Part shown: in pieces, positions 9,560-21,079 of the stretch
Layout of the letters: each line of letters opens with the position of its first letter
Position numbering within the stretch: the first letter of the stretch is position 1
Notes under the pieces: model-generated
Seen by the model: only the letters and a program-made list of their open reading frames with translations
What the model was told of the DNA's origin: nothing
Database searches by the model: none
NCBI RefSeq assembly: GCF_000340215.1
Contig: NW_006921538.1
Location: 434,001 to 498,000 of the forward strand
Source: Pseudocercospora fijiensis CIRAD86
Lineage: Eukaryota; Ascomycota; Dothideomycetes; Mycosphaerellales; Mycosphaerellaceae
Length of the DNA: 64,000 nt
Direction: 5' to 3'
Translations under genes and position numbers: made by a program

Positions 9560-12500
9560 ACTATAACTAACGAGTTCGTTAAAAGGCTATTAAAGAAGCG
9601 AATCGCCGCTAGCCGCGTTCTCTCCGTATATGTAAGCCGCTACCGCCGGCTATAGAAGAACCTAAATAGTCTAATATTAAAGACGAGGATAACGTAAACT
9701 CGGAGATTAAGGAGTAAGACGATAGATTAAGCGAGGATAAACTCGATATAGAAGAGCGCGCTAGCAATATACTTAGATACGACCCTAAACTCGACCGAGA
9801 CTAGGACTAAGAAGAGTCGTAAGATAAATCTAGTAACGACGGTAACGATGCGACTCCTCGTGCCGGCTATAGTAGACGTAGTAGTAAGGCTCTAGGTACC
9901 GCGAGAGGTCCTCGTAATATAGAGTTAACCCCGAACCTAAGATTAACATCTACGCGACCTAGTTAATCTAGCAAGAAGCGTAAGAAGCGTAAGACTCGTA
10001 TATCCGACGAATAGAAGTACGAATACGTCCGAAGTGCTATAGACGAGCAATATCTAATAATAGCTAAGTTTGTAGCTATATACGTCGGTATTTTAGGTAT
10101 AAGAGACTATCGTTAGAAGGTACGCAAGCTTATAAAGAAGGCCTTTCTACTAAGTAAAGGCCTTATAAGTACGACGGAGATGCGTATAGAGCTAAAGCGA
10201 CTCGTTAGAAGGGAGTTCTTTAGCGAATATAATCTCGAGGCAATTACTAAGGAAATAGAAGACGAGAATACTTCGAATACCGATCTCCTTAAGCGGATAG
10301 ACTATAATATTAAGAGGATTGCTCTAGTCTAGTATCGCGTTCTATAGAGTGTATTACCTAATTAGCGATATACCGCTAGTAGGATCTAGGAGAAGCTCGT
10401 AGCCGCCGCCGATACTACTACTATTGCCGATAACGGTAATAGTGCTTAGGAGGATATCGTTAGCGACAAACACTAGCGTATAAAGAAGCGCATTATGTTT
10501 ATTATATAGCTCGTAGTCCGATCGATTGCCTTAAGGAAGGCCGGCTAGTTTAGTAAGAAGATCGGTCTCTACCTTTATACTAGTAGTGTTAAGGCGCGTA
10601 TAGTTAACGTTCTTAGCGCTATAGGTATCTGCCCGTTATTCCGTATACTCTAGCGACTTACCCGGAAGACGGCGTAGATATATCGACGGTACGCTATTAA
10701 GATCGCAAAGTCTTCTCGTTAATAGGTCCTTGTTTACGACAACTTCTGCCGCTAAGCGAACCGTAGAGGATTCTAGATGCTTAGAAGCAATACTATATAG
10801 TAGAACTTTACTACCTCGCATCTAGCAATCTATCTAGAGATACTAGAAGGTAGCCTAACTAAGGACATATTAGATTACCGATATAAGCTAAACGCTAAGT
10901 CTATCTTCCGGAGCATATCTAACGACAGATATAAGAAGCTAATGTCTCTATATTATATCGATTAGGCCCTTAGTTCTGTCTTCCCGAGTATCTAAGGTCT
11001 ATTTAATAGCTTTAATTTTAAGTAGAAGAGCAAGTCTACGGGCAAGAGAAAGTCTAAACGCTAGTAGTAGACCGATAATTAGTAAACCGACGAATAGCAA
11101 GCCTAGCGTAAATAGCAAGCCTAGCGTAAATAGTAAGCCTAGCGTAAATAGCAAGCCTAGCGTAAACAGTAGCAGCGACGCTTGCTAGAGTTAGTTAAAG
11201 GTAGCAGTCCGAAGGAGCGTTTTCCTTAGGTTGCAATTAGGATTAAGTCGAAGAAGAAGACTTAGATTGTCTCCTTACTAGTCTCTATATACGACGAAGC
11301 CTCGATCTAGGAGACATACGAGGTCTATAACGACATATTCGAGAGCTTCCTTAAGCTAAATTCCGATAACGAGAAGTACTAGGACTAGCTAATCCTTATT
11401 ATTAGTAACTAGATAACAGTTGCTCGTAATAAGACTATTAAATGCGAAAGCGTAGAGAGCACGCGCGCCTACGACCGTAAGGAGTTTATTGTTCCTATCC
11501 CGGCTTTCTTCTATATCGAAATGGACTGCTACTATACGACTTTGCGATCTCATTTCGATAAGAATAGCAATAGCGAGCCCCTTGCCTACTCCTTATAGGC
11601 CGATGCTATAAATCTTAGTGTTCCTCGTATAAACAAAGACAAGCCGTAGTACTATTTAGTCCGCTAGGTCGTCGTACGGTCTTTCTAGGCTCGGGTCGTC
11701 GCCCGTTTTATTTAAGAGTTAAGAAAGCGCTACAAGATTGATATAGGTAGCAAGCCGACCGATCTAGTTATAATTATAGCTCTCTCTACTATAGAAGATA
11801 TTAGCAGCCGTAAGGATATTATCGATACTATTATCGAGTATATAGACCTATTTAAGTATATCGAGATCGTTAAATCTATCTACGAGGCTATATTTACTCG
11901 CACTATATAGAATAGCTAACTTGCTAATAGTACTCCTTATAAGGATCCCGCATTTACAACTATATACCGTATAGTCTAATAGATCGATAGCTATTTAACT
12001 ATCTATAAATCGATCCGTAAGATAGACACTAGTTATCTTCGCCGTATAGTAGATTATCTTATCCCGTAGTTCCTTAGTGCTCGATAGTAGAACTATAGCC
12101 GCGAGATAGTCTACTTACGCTAGTTGTTTAGCAATATAGCAAAGACTCTACTTTAGGACGTAATTATAGCCTCCTCTATAGTTAATCCTAGGAGTAACGG
12201 TCGTAGTATCGCTATAGATAAGATATAGGAACTGCTTAATAAGGAATTCTAGATAGATATTAAAGCGTACGGCAACGCTACCTATAATTTAGCTACGACT
12301 ATAGAGCTTGTTTTATAGAACCGGACGGCTGCTACGACTATCTAGGAGATAATAGAGTCGATAAGTATAGAGACTATATCGTACTATACCGATAAGAAGG
12401 CTACGACTTAGGTTTTCTTATATGCCTCTAAGTAGCTAAGCTAGTCGATAAAGGTCTTGCTAACTATAAGCTAGTAGTAGCTAAGATAGGCTAATCTAAG

Positions 12501-13110
12501 CTTAGTCTATCCGACGACGTATACGCTCTCGGCGCTACGTATATTATAGAGGTCGTCGATACGCTAAATAAGTCTAACTACTTATTAACCCTCGGCGTTA
12601 CCCGTACTAGAAAGAATAACGATACGATTAATAGGGTCGATAGTATAGATAGAGCTAATGCCTAGGAGCGGATTAATAGTAGCGCTAATCGCGGTATTCC
12701 TAGTGCTAATATTAATATAGAGGTCTCGTAGTTCTATTAACTAATTATCGACTATATCGATAGTCGTAGACTAGCTTATCTCGACGTGCTAGTAGAAGAG
12801 ATAGATCTATCTAGGGATCTAGCGAGAGCGACGACTAGGAGTAGTACTATATCGAGGGCTTTAGCTATATAGGACTTCTTATATATCTAGGATCTATCGA
12901 TAGGCGAGGAAGAGGCATATCGTCGTATAGACCGTAAGATACGGATTTACCGAAGAGGTCCGGATCGCATTCGTAGTAGCTAACGACCTAACACTTATAC
13001 CTAGTACTATCTAAGAGACCGCTACTACTACTACTACTAAGTAGTAGGATCTAGGCTAAGATAATAATAAGGCTCTTAGAATAGTAATAGCGCTAGAAGC
13101 GATCGAAGAT
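9560..13110 (+). pseudogene. Relic of a DUF6589-like protein
   Basis: Reading through RIP stops, the plus strand yields a long, mostly single-frame protein of about 1,100 residues. A basic, acidic-patched N-terminal part is followed by helical sequence. A 'VYDNFCR..NRRGFQMLRSN..' block lies near 10733-10795, recalling the 'DN.n..r.....' core of DUF6589. A low-complexity QQAQRK repeat lies near 11097-11168. A later segment reads QQNYSREIVYLRQLF, then IVNPRSNGRSIAIDKIQELLNKEF, then IKAYG near 12085-12275. The order 'H/Y..E...L ... lvN..G....aiD...E.lN...K' is the pattern I associate with the C-terminal half of DUF6589 proteins, which are abundant in fungi, multicopy and of unknown function. I infer a mobile-element protein. 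The assignment is from memory of the family pattern and is moderately uncertain. Confidence 0.45.
11097..11168 (+). repeat. 18-bp coding tandem repeat (four copies)
   Basis: Four copies of an 18-base unit containing GCCTAGCGTAAATAG, encoding repeated Q-Q-A-Q-R-K once RIP stops are ignored. It lies inside the DUF6589-like relic and keeps its frame, so it was part of the original protein. Confidence 0.75.
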
Positions 13111-13270
13111 TAACGAGACTAGCTTTTAGATTCGCTAGAGATAGTATTTAATAAGGTCTAGCTCCTTACTACTCTTCTATTATGTTATTATTAGCTCGCT
13201 ATATCTCCTATTATTGCTCGAACAATGCTTATTATACCTCTGCGATAGTAAGGACTAGTATAGCTTCTAG
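13111..13270. other. RIP-mutated spacer between relic and satellite
   Basis: Short AT-rich stretch after the DUF6589-like relic. It contains no recognisable coding signal. Confidence 0.3.
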
Positions 13271-13396
13271 TCGCTAGCGTAGCCTTAGTCGCTAGCGTAG
13301 CCTTAGTCGCTAGCGTAGCCTTAGTCGCTAGCGTAGCCTTAGTCGCTAGCGTAGCCTTAGTCGCTAGCGTAGCCTTAATCGCTAGCGTAGCCTTAG
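13271..13396. repeat. 18-bp minisatellite, seven copies
   Basis: Seven near-identical copies of an 18-base unit TCGCTAGCGTAGCCTTAG in direct tandem; the sixth has TTAATC instead of TTAGTC and the last degenerates. An open frame on the minus strand here encodes only the repeated ATLATK-type peptide and is not a gene. Confidence 0.9.
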
Positions 13397-13965
13397 GCAC
13401 TAAACTAGTAGTCGGCGACTATTGCCTTAAAGGTACGGTAATGTATAGCCGTTATTATTGCCTTACTATTGTTATAATAGCGTATTGCTATTAGTAGAGG
13501 CAAACCTTACCTACGATACGCTAATATAGACCTCCGCTTTCTAGTTTAACTTCTTCTTCTTCTTCTATATATACACATACTAATATACTAACACCCTTAG
13601 CAATATACTAGCTATCGGCTCTTAATAGTAACAGTGTCGATATCTCTTTGTCGTATATAGGTAGCTCTATAGCGATTAATACTATTCCTTGCTAGTTCTA
13701 CGGCTTGCTACCGATAGAGCCGCTTATCTAATAGTTAAGGTTCCTCGGTAGGTAGTTTGTTTAGTCCTTCCTCTTCGAGGTTTAGTCTCCGATAGGCTTT
13801 GCTAAGTAAGACGTTGCGAGGCGACTCTCCTAGCGAGTAGGTATACTATAGCTTAATAGGCGCTAACCGCGTACTTAACCGAATAAGTATTAGTTTCTAG
13901 TTATTAGATCGCAGTCTTGTCTTAGTGTAACAAACTATAGGTCTCGGGTAGATTAGCGGAGGTAA

Positions 13966-14040
13966 AAACTCTTTAGTAAGGTATACCTATAATACGGCTA
14001 ACGGTCTAACTCGGTAAAAACTCTTTAGTAAGGTATACCT
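13966..14040. repeat. Direct repeat of about 27 bp, two copies
   Basis: The block GTAAAAACTCTTTAGTAAGG followed by TATACCT occurs at about 13966 and again at about 14014, with a 48-base period, inside RIP-mutated DNA. Confidence 0.7.
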
Positions 14041-14303
14041 TAAGTAGCGGCTCGATAGCGACTCTTCTACTAAGTAGGTTAATAGGTTCGTAGTATTGCT
14101 ATAGGCTTCCTACGTTCGGATTCTTTATAGGATAATATACGCGTATCTAGTTAAGTCGGCGTAGCGCCTTCGTTAGGACTATTAGTTAGAAGGACCTTAG
14201 TCGTTGCGTAAGGGCCTCTATTATATCGTTCGAGTACTTAAGCCCGAAGGCGCTTAGTCTTAGTCTTTACTACTATACGACTATAGTTTAAGCACGCCGC
14301 TTA

Positions 14304-14430
14304 GCGCATTAAGACTATTATCCGACTACAGTGCGTAGCGAACCGAACCGAGCGTATTAAGACTATTATTCGACTATAGTATATAGCGAACCGAACCGAG
14401 CGCATTAAGACTACTATCCGACTGTAGTGC
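14304..14430. repeat. 48-bp tandem repeat, about 2.6 copies
   Basis: Three starts of a 48-base unit (…GCATTAAGACTATTATCCGAC…, with AGCGAACCGAACCGAGC at its end) at 14304, 14352 and 14400. The copies differ almost only by C/T and A/G changes, as expected if RIP acted after the duplication. Confidence 0.8.
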
Positions 14431-14934
14431 GCCTTTAACGACAACCTTTTCTATAGTGTCTTTAATACTAGGGGCGCGGTTATATACTATTGTTGTCTAG
14501 GTACTAATATATGTCGCTTTAGTAATCGCTATCGTATTTCGCTTAATAAGTCCCGTCCTATATACCTTGTCTTCGGTTATACGTACTATAGTTAGTAATA
14601 GAATGCGCTAATTGCTACGCATTACGCGTAGCATATAGGCTATATATAATTCTAGTATGCTTCGGAGTGTATGCTTCTATAGCCGCTTAGTGCCGCTAGT
14701 TAAATAGATCCCTAGACGCAATTGCACTTATCTGTATTGTCTTATATAGTAGCTAGTTCTTCTAATAGATCGTAACTGCGGGATTTGTTATAAGAGAGGG
14801 CGTTAACGTAAGAGGGCTATCGTAGCTTCTCGAAGAGTGCTTTTACGAGCGCTCGATATATATTATCGCCTCGCGTATCTATCCTTACTATATATATTAT
14901 AGTGCTAATAGCTGCGGTACAATAAGTATAGTAT

Positions 14935-15028
14935 TAGTTTCGCTAGTTTCGCTAGTGTCGCTAGTGTCGCTAGTGTCGCTAGTTTCGCTAGTGTCGCTAG
15001 TGTTAGTAGTATTAGTAGTATTAGTAAC
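14935..15028. repeat. 9-bp tandem repeat array, about ten copies
   Basis: Ten consecutive 9-base units of the type GTTTCGCTA / GTGTCGCTA, the last three decayed to GTATTAGTA. It is part of the tandem-repeat zone between the two coding relics. Confidence 0.85.
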
Positions 15029-15384
15029 TTCTCGAGTTTCGGAGGCGGTTCTTAGTGCCTAAGGCGGCCGTCGTTATCGTATTAGACACTTTTGTTAGCG
15101 CTATTTGCTAGAAATGCGCTTAATCGACGTATCTCGCTATATTAGTAATACTATTATAAAAGTCGTAAAGTCGGTATTGTAAATATACGGAAGGAAGCAG
15201 CTATAACGTTTAATCCTACTAATTAAGCGCTCTGCTATACTAAATCCGGGGTCTTAGCGGGACTCGGTATCCTTGTCGCTTCCTCGAATTTACGCTTCTC
15301 GACTAGCTCCTATATACGATTTATTAATACTATCGACTATTAACTATTAACTATTATATAAGATAGACTACGAGGCGCGTTAAT

Positions 15385-16115
15385 AGCTAAGGCAATGTAC
15401 TTACCTACGAGGGCAAATATATATAGCGAGCTTATAAGGACATAATAGAAGAGCCCGCCTAGCGAGCTTATAAGGACCTAGCGAGCTTATAAGGACCCGG
15501 CGAGCCTACAAGGACCTAGCGAGCCTATAAGGACATAATAGAAGGGTAGTAAAGAGCCTGCATAGCGAGCTTATAAGGACATAATAGAAGGGTAGTAAGG
15601 AAGGACCTTATTAAATGCTAGTTCTAGCGCTAATTCTAGCGCCAATTCTAGCGCTAATTCTAGTAGCTTAACTAGGTATTATACGCTAGCTCTCGTAGAA
15701 GCAGCTTAACTAGGCATTATACGCTAGCTCTTATAGAAGCAGCTTAACTAGGTATTATACGCTAGCTTAACTAGGCATTACACGCTAGCACTCGTAGAAG
15801 TAGCTTAACAGCGCTCGCTAGCACTCGTAGAAGCAGCTTAATAGCGCTCGCTAGCACTCGTAGAAGTAGCTTAACTACGATACCTACGACTATTTATAAA
15901 CCCTTATCGGAAAGCACGTTAATAGCTAAGGCAATATACTCGACTACGAGGGCAAACCTGCTTAGCGAGCTTATAAGGACATAATAGAAGGGTAGTAAGG
16001 AGCTAGTATAGCGAGCCTATAAGGATATAATAGAAGGATAGCGAGGAGCTAGCACTAAGTATATACTTAGCGAGCTTATAATAATATAGTAGAAGTAGTA
16101 AGGAAGGACCTTATT
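15385..16115. repeat. Complex higher-order satellite block
   Basis: Interleaved repeats are built from GCGAGCTTATAAGGACATAA (about ten copies in two clusters, 15430-15600 and 15962-16110) and from a unit containing AGAAGCAGCTTAACTAGG and TATACGCTAGC (15660-15875). A larger block beginning GTTAATAGCTAAGGCAAT and ending GGGCAAA occurs at 15388 and again at 15918. The cluster was therefore duplicated as a unit about 530 bases apart. No coding potential is seen. Confidence 0.8.
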
Positions 16116-16269
16116 AATGCTATTTCTAGCGCTATTTCCTCTACCGATTCCTGCGACGGCTCGGAGTGTCGAATATAGTATTACTATTACTAAAATCCGA
16201 GTCGTAGTACTACTCCTACTCTTCTAGTATAGTATACTACTCGAAATGTGCCTCCGTCGCTTAAAGATC

Positions 16270-19200
16270 TATCTGCCGCTAAGATAGTATACGGCTACGG
16301 CCTAATAAACGAGGAGAAGACATAACTACTATATCCTACGTAGCGCGTGCCTATATAGCAGTTATACGGTCTAGACTAAAGGTATTAGGGTCTTCGGGAT
16401 CGCCGGGTCGACGGCAGCCTATTAGAGTTAGTATACTATTATCTATTCTACGACGAGGAGCGGCACGATAACTTAGTATTCGAGTTTGCGTAAGCGTGCT
16501 AGCTGTACGCTTCTTACTAGGACCTAGACGTAGTCGTAGAGCGGCAGCTGCGATAGTAGCGTACGAAGGCGGTCTAGTAACGCCTTTAGCTAATAGTGTA
16601 TTAGCTAATAGTATATCGGATTTAGTCGGCATACCTAGTATATCTAATCTATCCCTACGTATTATAGATACGGCATTTCGAGATAGTTTACTACTCTTCT
16701 AGGCTATATCCTTTCGAAGCGTAAGAGCTGCTACTAAAGAAGTATTCTAGTGCTTCTTAGCCCGGGCGTAGCGCGCGCTCGTAGTATTAGGCGCCTATTT
16801 AATATCTATACGGCTCGTAGTTATAGTCGTACTACTAGCCTTCTTTGTCTAACGATCCTTACGAGCCTTCGTAGCCCTAGCCTTGTACTGTTAGCGCTAG
16901 GTATATACCTCGTCTACTATCTAGTTTAATACTATAATTAATTCTTCTAGAGGAATGTCGGCTTCGTTAGTACTATCCTCCTCGTACTAGGCTATAAATG
17001 TAGGAGACCTATGCTTTACTACCTTCTTATCGATCTTACTACATTCCTCCTTAGTAGCTAGCTTAAAGACCTTACAAAGGTTCTATAGCTTCTAATTAGG
17101 TACTATTACATTAGCCGGTATATCGAATACGCGGCTCTAGTAGCCGTCCCTAAAGATGCAATTAGCTTGATTAGATACCTACTCGGCGATTAATAGTAAT
17201 ACGAAGGCCTATAGTAGACCTTGTTGTAGTCGTTTTATCGTAGGAGGTACTAGCGGAGGCTCCTCCTACTCTAACTTCTTCTTAAGTAGCCCTAGGTTAT
17301 ATATACTATAGTATAGGTCGGTGCCTTAGACCTTACGATTATCCGGAATGTCGTATGTATGCTTATCTTCTCTAAGGTATTCGTTTCTAACCGCTCTTAT
17401 ACATTAGCGCTAGCTCTTTATAGGATAATAGCGTGCATTTACTAACCGTATAAACAGTTCTAGCGCCTTCTCGCGCGAATCTATCTTAGTCTTCGTCTAG
17501 TTGTTCTAGTTAACGTTATCTACGATTATATCGTCGACTGTGTTATAGAACTTGTTCTCTATATTATTATAAGGGCGAGTATAAGGCGGAGGGCGGTCTA
17601 TACTAGCGTTAAGTATATCTACTCTATCGAAAGCCGACTCGTCGATATCGTCGAAGTTATCTCCTAGGACAATCTCTAGCTCTAGATTAGAGATTGTATT
17701 CGTACGAAGCTAACTTAGTCGCGCTAGAGTATATATAGAACAGTATAGTGCGATAGTCGTAGTCGCCGTTATAGATAATAGGTTACGTAGGATTATCGAC
17801 CGATAGTTCGACTTCTTAGATATACGTCCTTAACCGTCGTTAAACTAATAAGGAAGGAGTAGCACTACTGTCGATAAGAGGCCTCGAAGTCGACTAGCAC
17901 GACTAAGCTTCTAATATAGGTCGAGGAGATCTTTAGTAATTAGTAGGCCTTGCTAGCTAACGATCTTAATATTAGGAATATTAGTACCTATCGTAGTAGC
18001 TAGTGTGCCCTATATAATCCGGATCTCGGAATCCTCCTTCTTAAACTCCTTATATCGTAGGTTCTTATCGACCGTAGCGATATATATAGTATAGAAGGAA
18101 CAGACCTTACGAACGTCGATAGTCCGCTTTCCTCCGGTAACTATTAGTATACCTATCTAAGTATACTTCCTATCCGCAAGGTCTAGGTTAGTAATATTAG
18201 TAGTAAGCTAGATTAACTATGTTCGTATAAGCAAATAGCCCCTATTAATACTAGCTCGGCTATTAATAAAGATTAAAGACTTCTAGATTAGCTTAGGAGT
18301 ACCTAGCCTATTTTTATTAATAGCAAAGCGGAGGACAAAATACTAATAATCGAATAAGCTTAGCTTGCCCTTCGGTATCGTCTAAAAGAGGTACGTCGTA
18401 TCTAGGCGATCGATGCTAGTACGCTAGATAATACTCTAGAGGGCCTTGTCTCCGAGCTTCCGTATAGTACGGCTTTCGATTAGATAGTCGATTATATTAC
18501 GCGGTATCGTTGCTAAGGCAGCTACCGCGACAGTGTTAATATTAAGGATATCCCGGAGTAATGCTATCTTACTATATACTAGCTAGAAGCTTAACTAGCG
18601 ATAATAGAGATAAGCCTCGTCGAGTGCCTATAAACCGATCCGAGGAGTAAGGACCTAGAGTACCTCTTAGAACTCTAGTATAATAGCCTACTCTAGGCTA
18701 TATAGGATGTATTAATACTTTCCTACCTTTAACTCGTCGATTATATACGGATTCTTTCTCTTGCTCTCTACTATAATAAGACAGATATTAAATAGGCCTT
18801 GTTCTATAGCTAACAACTAACGGGTAGCTTCTTCGAGGTCCTTAGATTGTTCGTCGCTAATACGGGTTAAAGATAGGCTTTGCTATACGATTATACTAGT
18901 TAGAAGGGCAAAAGCCTAATAGATTAGTGTCTTTCTAGAAGTAGTCGTAGCGACTATAAAGACATCCTATTAGCTAAAGACTAGCGACTATAGGACATCT
19001 ACCTAGAACGGGCTTAGCTTAGTATCGCGAGTTAGATATAGCAACTTTAGGACCTTGCGAAGACCGGCCTAGATTATACGCTCTTAGAGAAACTACGCCT
19101 CGTTATATATTACGATATCCTATATAAGGCGCTAGACCTCCTCGAGGAGATACTCCGGGACTATATTAACGCGGTCTTCGAAGTACTATTACTACGTCGC

Positions 19201-19560
19201 GAGGCTAGCGTTAGACGCTAGCAGTTCTAGATAGCGAGCAACCTCGAATACTAGTTAGTATCGGTTAATAGCGACTCGAGTGCGTCTCGGTAGTACGTCC
19301 GCATCGTAATAGCCTAGCTCCTAATATAATGCCGTAGTAGTAGCGGCAGCGGCGGTAGTAGCCTTCTCTACTTTCTTCTATACCGCCTTCGCCTTCTAGC
19401 GGTCTTTCTTTAATAAGTTAGAGTACTAGTCCGGTATAGTATAGCGTACTATATATATAGAAGAGATAGACTAGATAGAAGAGGAAGAAGAGGAAGAACT
19501 AAGTAGACGCGTCGCGAAGGCGCGAGGGCGCGGCTTTACCGTAGACGGTTAGTGCCGGAC
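16270..19560 (-). pseudogene. Relic of a RecQ-like SF2 helicase
   Basis: Reading the minus strand through RIP stops gives a SF2 helicase in order. A Q-motif-like 'KLSPF.VDVL' precedes a Walker A relic VATTTSRKTLI (18929-18952; the Gly of GKT now reads Arg, a G-to-A change). Motif II reads LDEAYLYY (18610-18621; DEAH with His to Tyr). The segment 'RTSIDRLDTTYLF' then 'IPKGKLSLFDY' follows, then 'KSLIFINSRASI', a motif V region 'RYKEFKKEDSEIRII', and a motif VI relic LSRASRLRG (17884-17910, RAGR with Gly to Ser) ending VVLLLPY. This layout matches multicopy RecQ-like helicases of filamentous fungi. C-terminal sequence continues to about 16.3 kb, including an open 93-residue stretch at 16351-16632. 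All key changes are RIP-type transitions. The gene is dead. Confidence 0.7.
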
Positions 19561-20388
19561 CTACTTTTTTGTTTAAGTAAAGGAACTTAATTAAGTAGCA
19601 AGGCGACAATAATAGCGATAACTACGCGTATACGATTCTGCAACATTAATCGAACTACCTTTGCATCTACGCGCTATATATATATATATATAGAATATAC
19701 GTTTTACGCGATAGTTTAAGGTATTATAGAAGATATTTACTATTGTCGATATAGTACAATATAGCAGTACTATATATATCTAAGACTAACACTAATCGAT
19801 ATAGAATGCTTTATAATGCTAATCTACCCTATAATAGGTTGATATAGTATTGCTATATCGTAGAATACGCGATTAAATACTAGATGTTCCCTTACTAAAA
19901 GCTAGCTAAGGCCGACTAAAAGTAGCTTCGGCGTATCGATAATATCTTAATACTATAACGTCGCATAATAGTTATTGCTATATGTTTTCTGCTTAGAATT
20001 ACATAATCTATCGAATAGTATATGTCTTAGAGGTATGTTAGCTAAAACGATATCGGGTGTTTTTAGGCCGGCTTAAGGAGCGTTTTCGTATATAGAATAC
20101 CTTAATCCTACGACACTATATAGTACTACGCTCTATACTAAACATACTCAAAATTGCACGCTCTTTAAGATAAGAGTAATATTATACGTAGGTTATATAA
20201 TGCGATATATCGAGTTAGTCGACCGGGCTCTCGATAGGACGGGCTTCCTAAGGCAACTAATTTGCGATCGATATAGCTTAACGCTACAACGTCGTATTTA
20301 TAAGATTTTTATATTAAAGGGCTTCCCTTTTTATTCCCTATCGATCGCACTAACTAGATTTTTATAATATATGCTACGTATAATGTTT
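19561..20388. other. RIP-mutated non-coding end of the 11.8-kb element
   Basis: AT-rich sequence with several TATATA runs (for example 19677-19692) between the presumed start of the helicase relic and the right inverted end. I see no recognisable coding frame. Confidence 0.35.
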
Positions 20389-20424
20389 ATATTAAGATAA
20401 CCGAAAAGTAGGTAGGCTCTAACA
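20389..20424 (-). repeat. Right inverted terminal repeat of the 11.8-kb element
   Basis: Read on the minus strand it begins TGTTAG and carries CGGTTATCTTAATAT at the same distance as the left copy at 8616-8651. It ends with CTAACA on the plus strand at 20419-20424. Confidence 0.6.
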
Positions 20425-20789
20425 TTCTAGCTTTAGACCCTATAAGCAGGATTTTGCCTCCGGCGGTCTTAGCAGGGTCTAAGTAGAGACAGGCAAAACC
20501 TATCCGATAAGGAGCATAATAGCAATAATCTAGATTAAAGTCTAATATTATATATACGGGTGCCTACGACGGACAATAAGAACGTTAAGTAGCAAACAAG
20601 ATTATTATAGCTATTGTTACTAGAAACAGACTAAAGCTTTAACAATACGGCGGACTACGTATAATAGCGAGAGAGTTCTATACATAGGCAAGCGACAAGG
20701 TTAATATTATAAAAGCAGACTTATTATTACTAAGTAAATTGCGTCTGCTCGCCCTAACTATCTATACTAGCTCTAGTCGCTTCTACTAT
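20425..20789. other. RIP-mutated repeat fragment of unknown type
   Basis: About 365 bases of RIP-composition sequence between the right end of the 11.8-kb element and the hAT element. No coding signal or terminal motif is recognised. It is probably the remains of an older repeat into which the hAT element inserted. Confidence 0.35.
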
Positions 20790-20797
20790 TAACTAAA
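20790..20797. repeat. Left copy of 8-bp hAT target-site duplication (RIP-mutated)
   Basis: Reads TAACTAAA; the right copy at 31759-31766 reads CAACCAAA. Both differences are C-to-T, and both mutated cytosines are exactly those followed by A, the RIP context. The cytosine followed by C is unchanged. Confidence 0.6.
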
Positions 20798-20825
20798 CAT
20801 AGATGTTAAATACTGAATAGTTAGT
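20798..20825 (+). repeat. Left TIR of the hAT element
   Basis: Begins CATAGATGTTAAAT and pairs with the inverted right end at 31731-31758. Similarity fades after about 27 bases. Confidence 0.6.
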
Positions 20826-21079
20826 ATTTAGAGGCTATATTTAGTAAATATAAATATAGCTTTTAGCGTATTTAGGTAAATAGTCGATATTTAGTCTTCC
20901 GCGGAGGTAGATAGATAGATTAATAGCTACTTCTACGTCGTTATCGCTGTCTATTAAGACTAATTAATACTATTATTATAGATACTGTTATTATAGATAC
21001 TGTTGTTATAGATACTATAATAATAATACTATCGATATATTACTATAAGGCGCCTACTATATAGTACTACGTATCTAAT

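Larger units (their letters stand above)
8616..20424. mobile_element. 11.8-kb RIP-degraded element with inverted ends, DUF6589-like and RecQ-like relics
   Basis: The whole stretch shows the RIP composition. Its two ends are inverted copies: both start TGTTAG and, after exactly 15 divergent bases, continue CGGTTATCTTA followed by TAT one base later. I count 25 of 36 matches without gaps. Between the ends are a plus-strand relic of a DUF6589-like protein (about 9.56-13.1 kb), a minus-strand relic of a RecQ-like SF2 helicase (about 16.3-19.5 kb) and 3 kb of tandem repeats between them. No target-site duplication is visible next to the ends (left flank ATAA, right flank TTCT). Treating this as a single element rests on the matching ends; two or more nested elements remain possible. 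Confidence 0.5.

Noticed and set aside
13191..13400. Minus-strand open frame with repeated ATLATK peptides
   Set aside because: It is the translation of the 18-bp minisatellite in a frame that happens to lack stops, and it sits inside RIP-dead DNA.
13271..16115. Regular repeats resembling a CRISPR array
   Set aside because: Units are contiguous or near-contiguous without unique spacers, in a fungal genome; they are minisatellites.
16351..16702. Two overlapping open frames as separate genes
   Set aside because: They are short stop-free windows within the RIP-mutated C-terminal part of the helicase relic and its antisense.
8616..20424. Helitron interpretation of the helicase-bearing element
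   Set aside because: The helicase relic is RecQ-like (SF2, DEAH, RAGR), not Pif1-like, no Rep HUH motif was seen, and the element has inverted ends.
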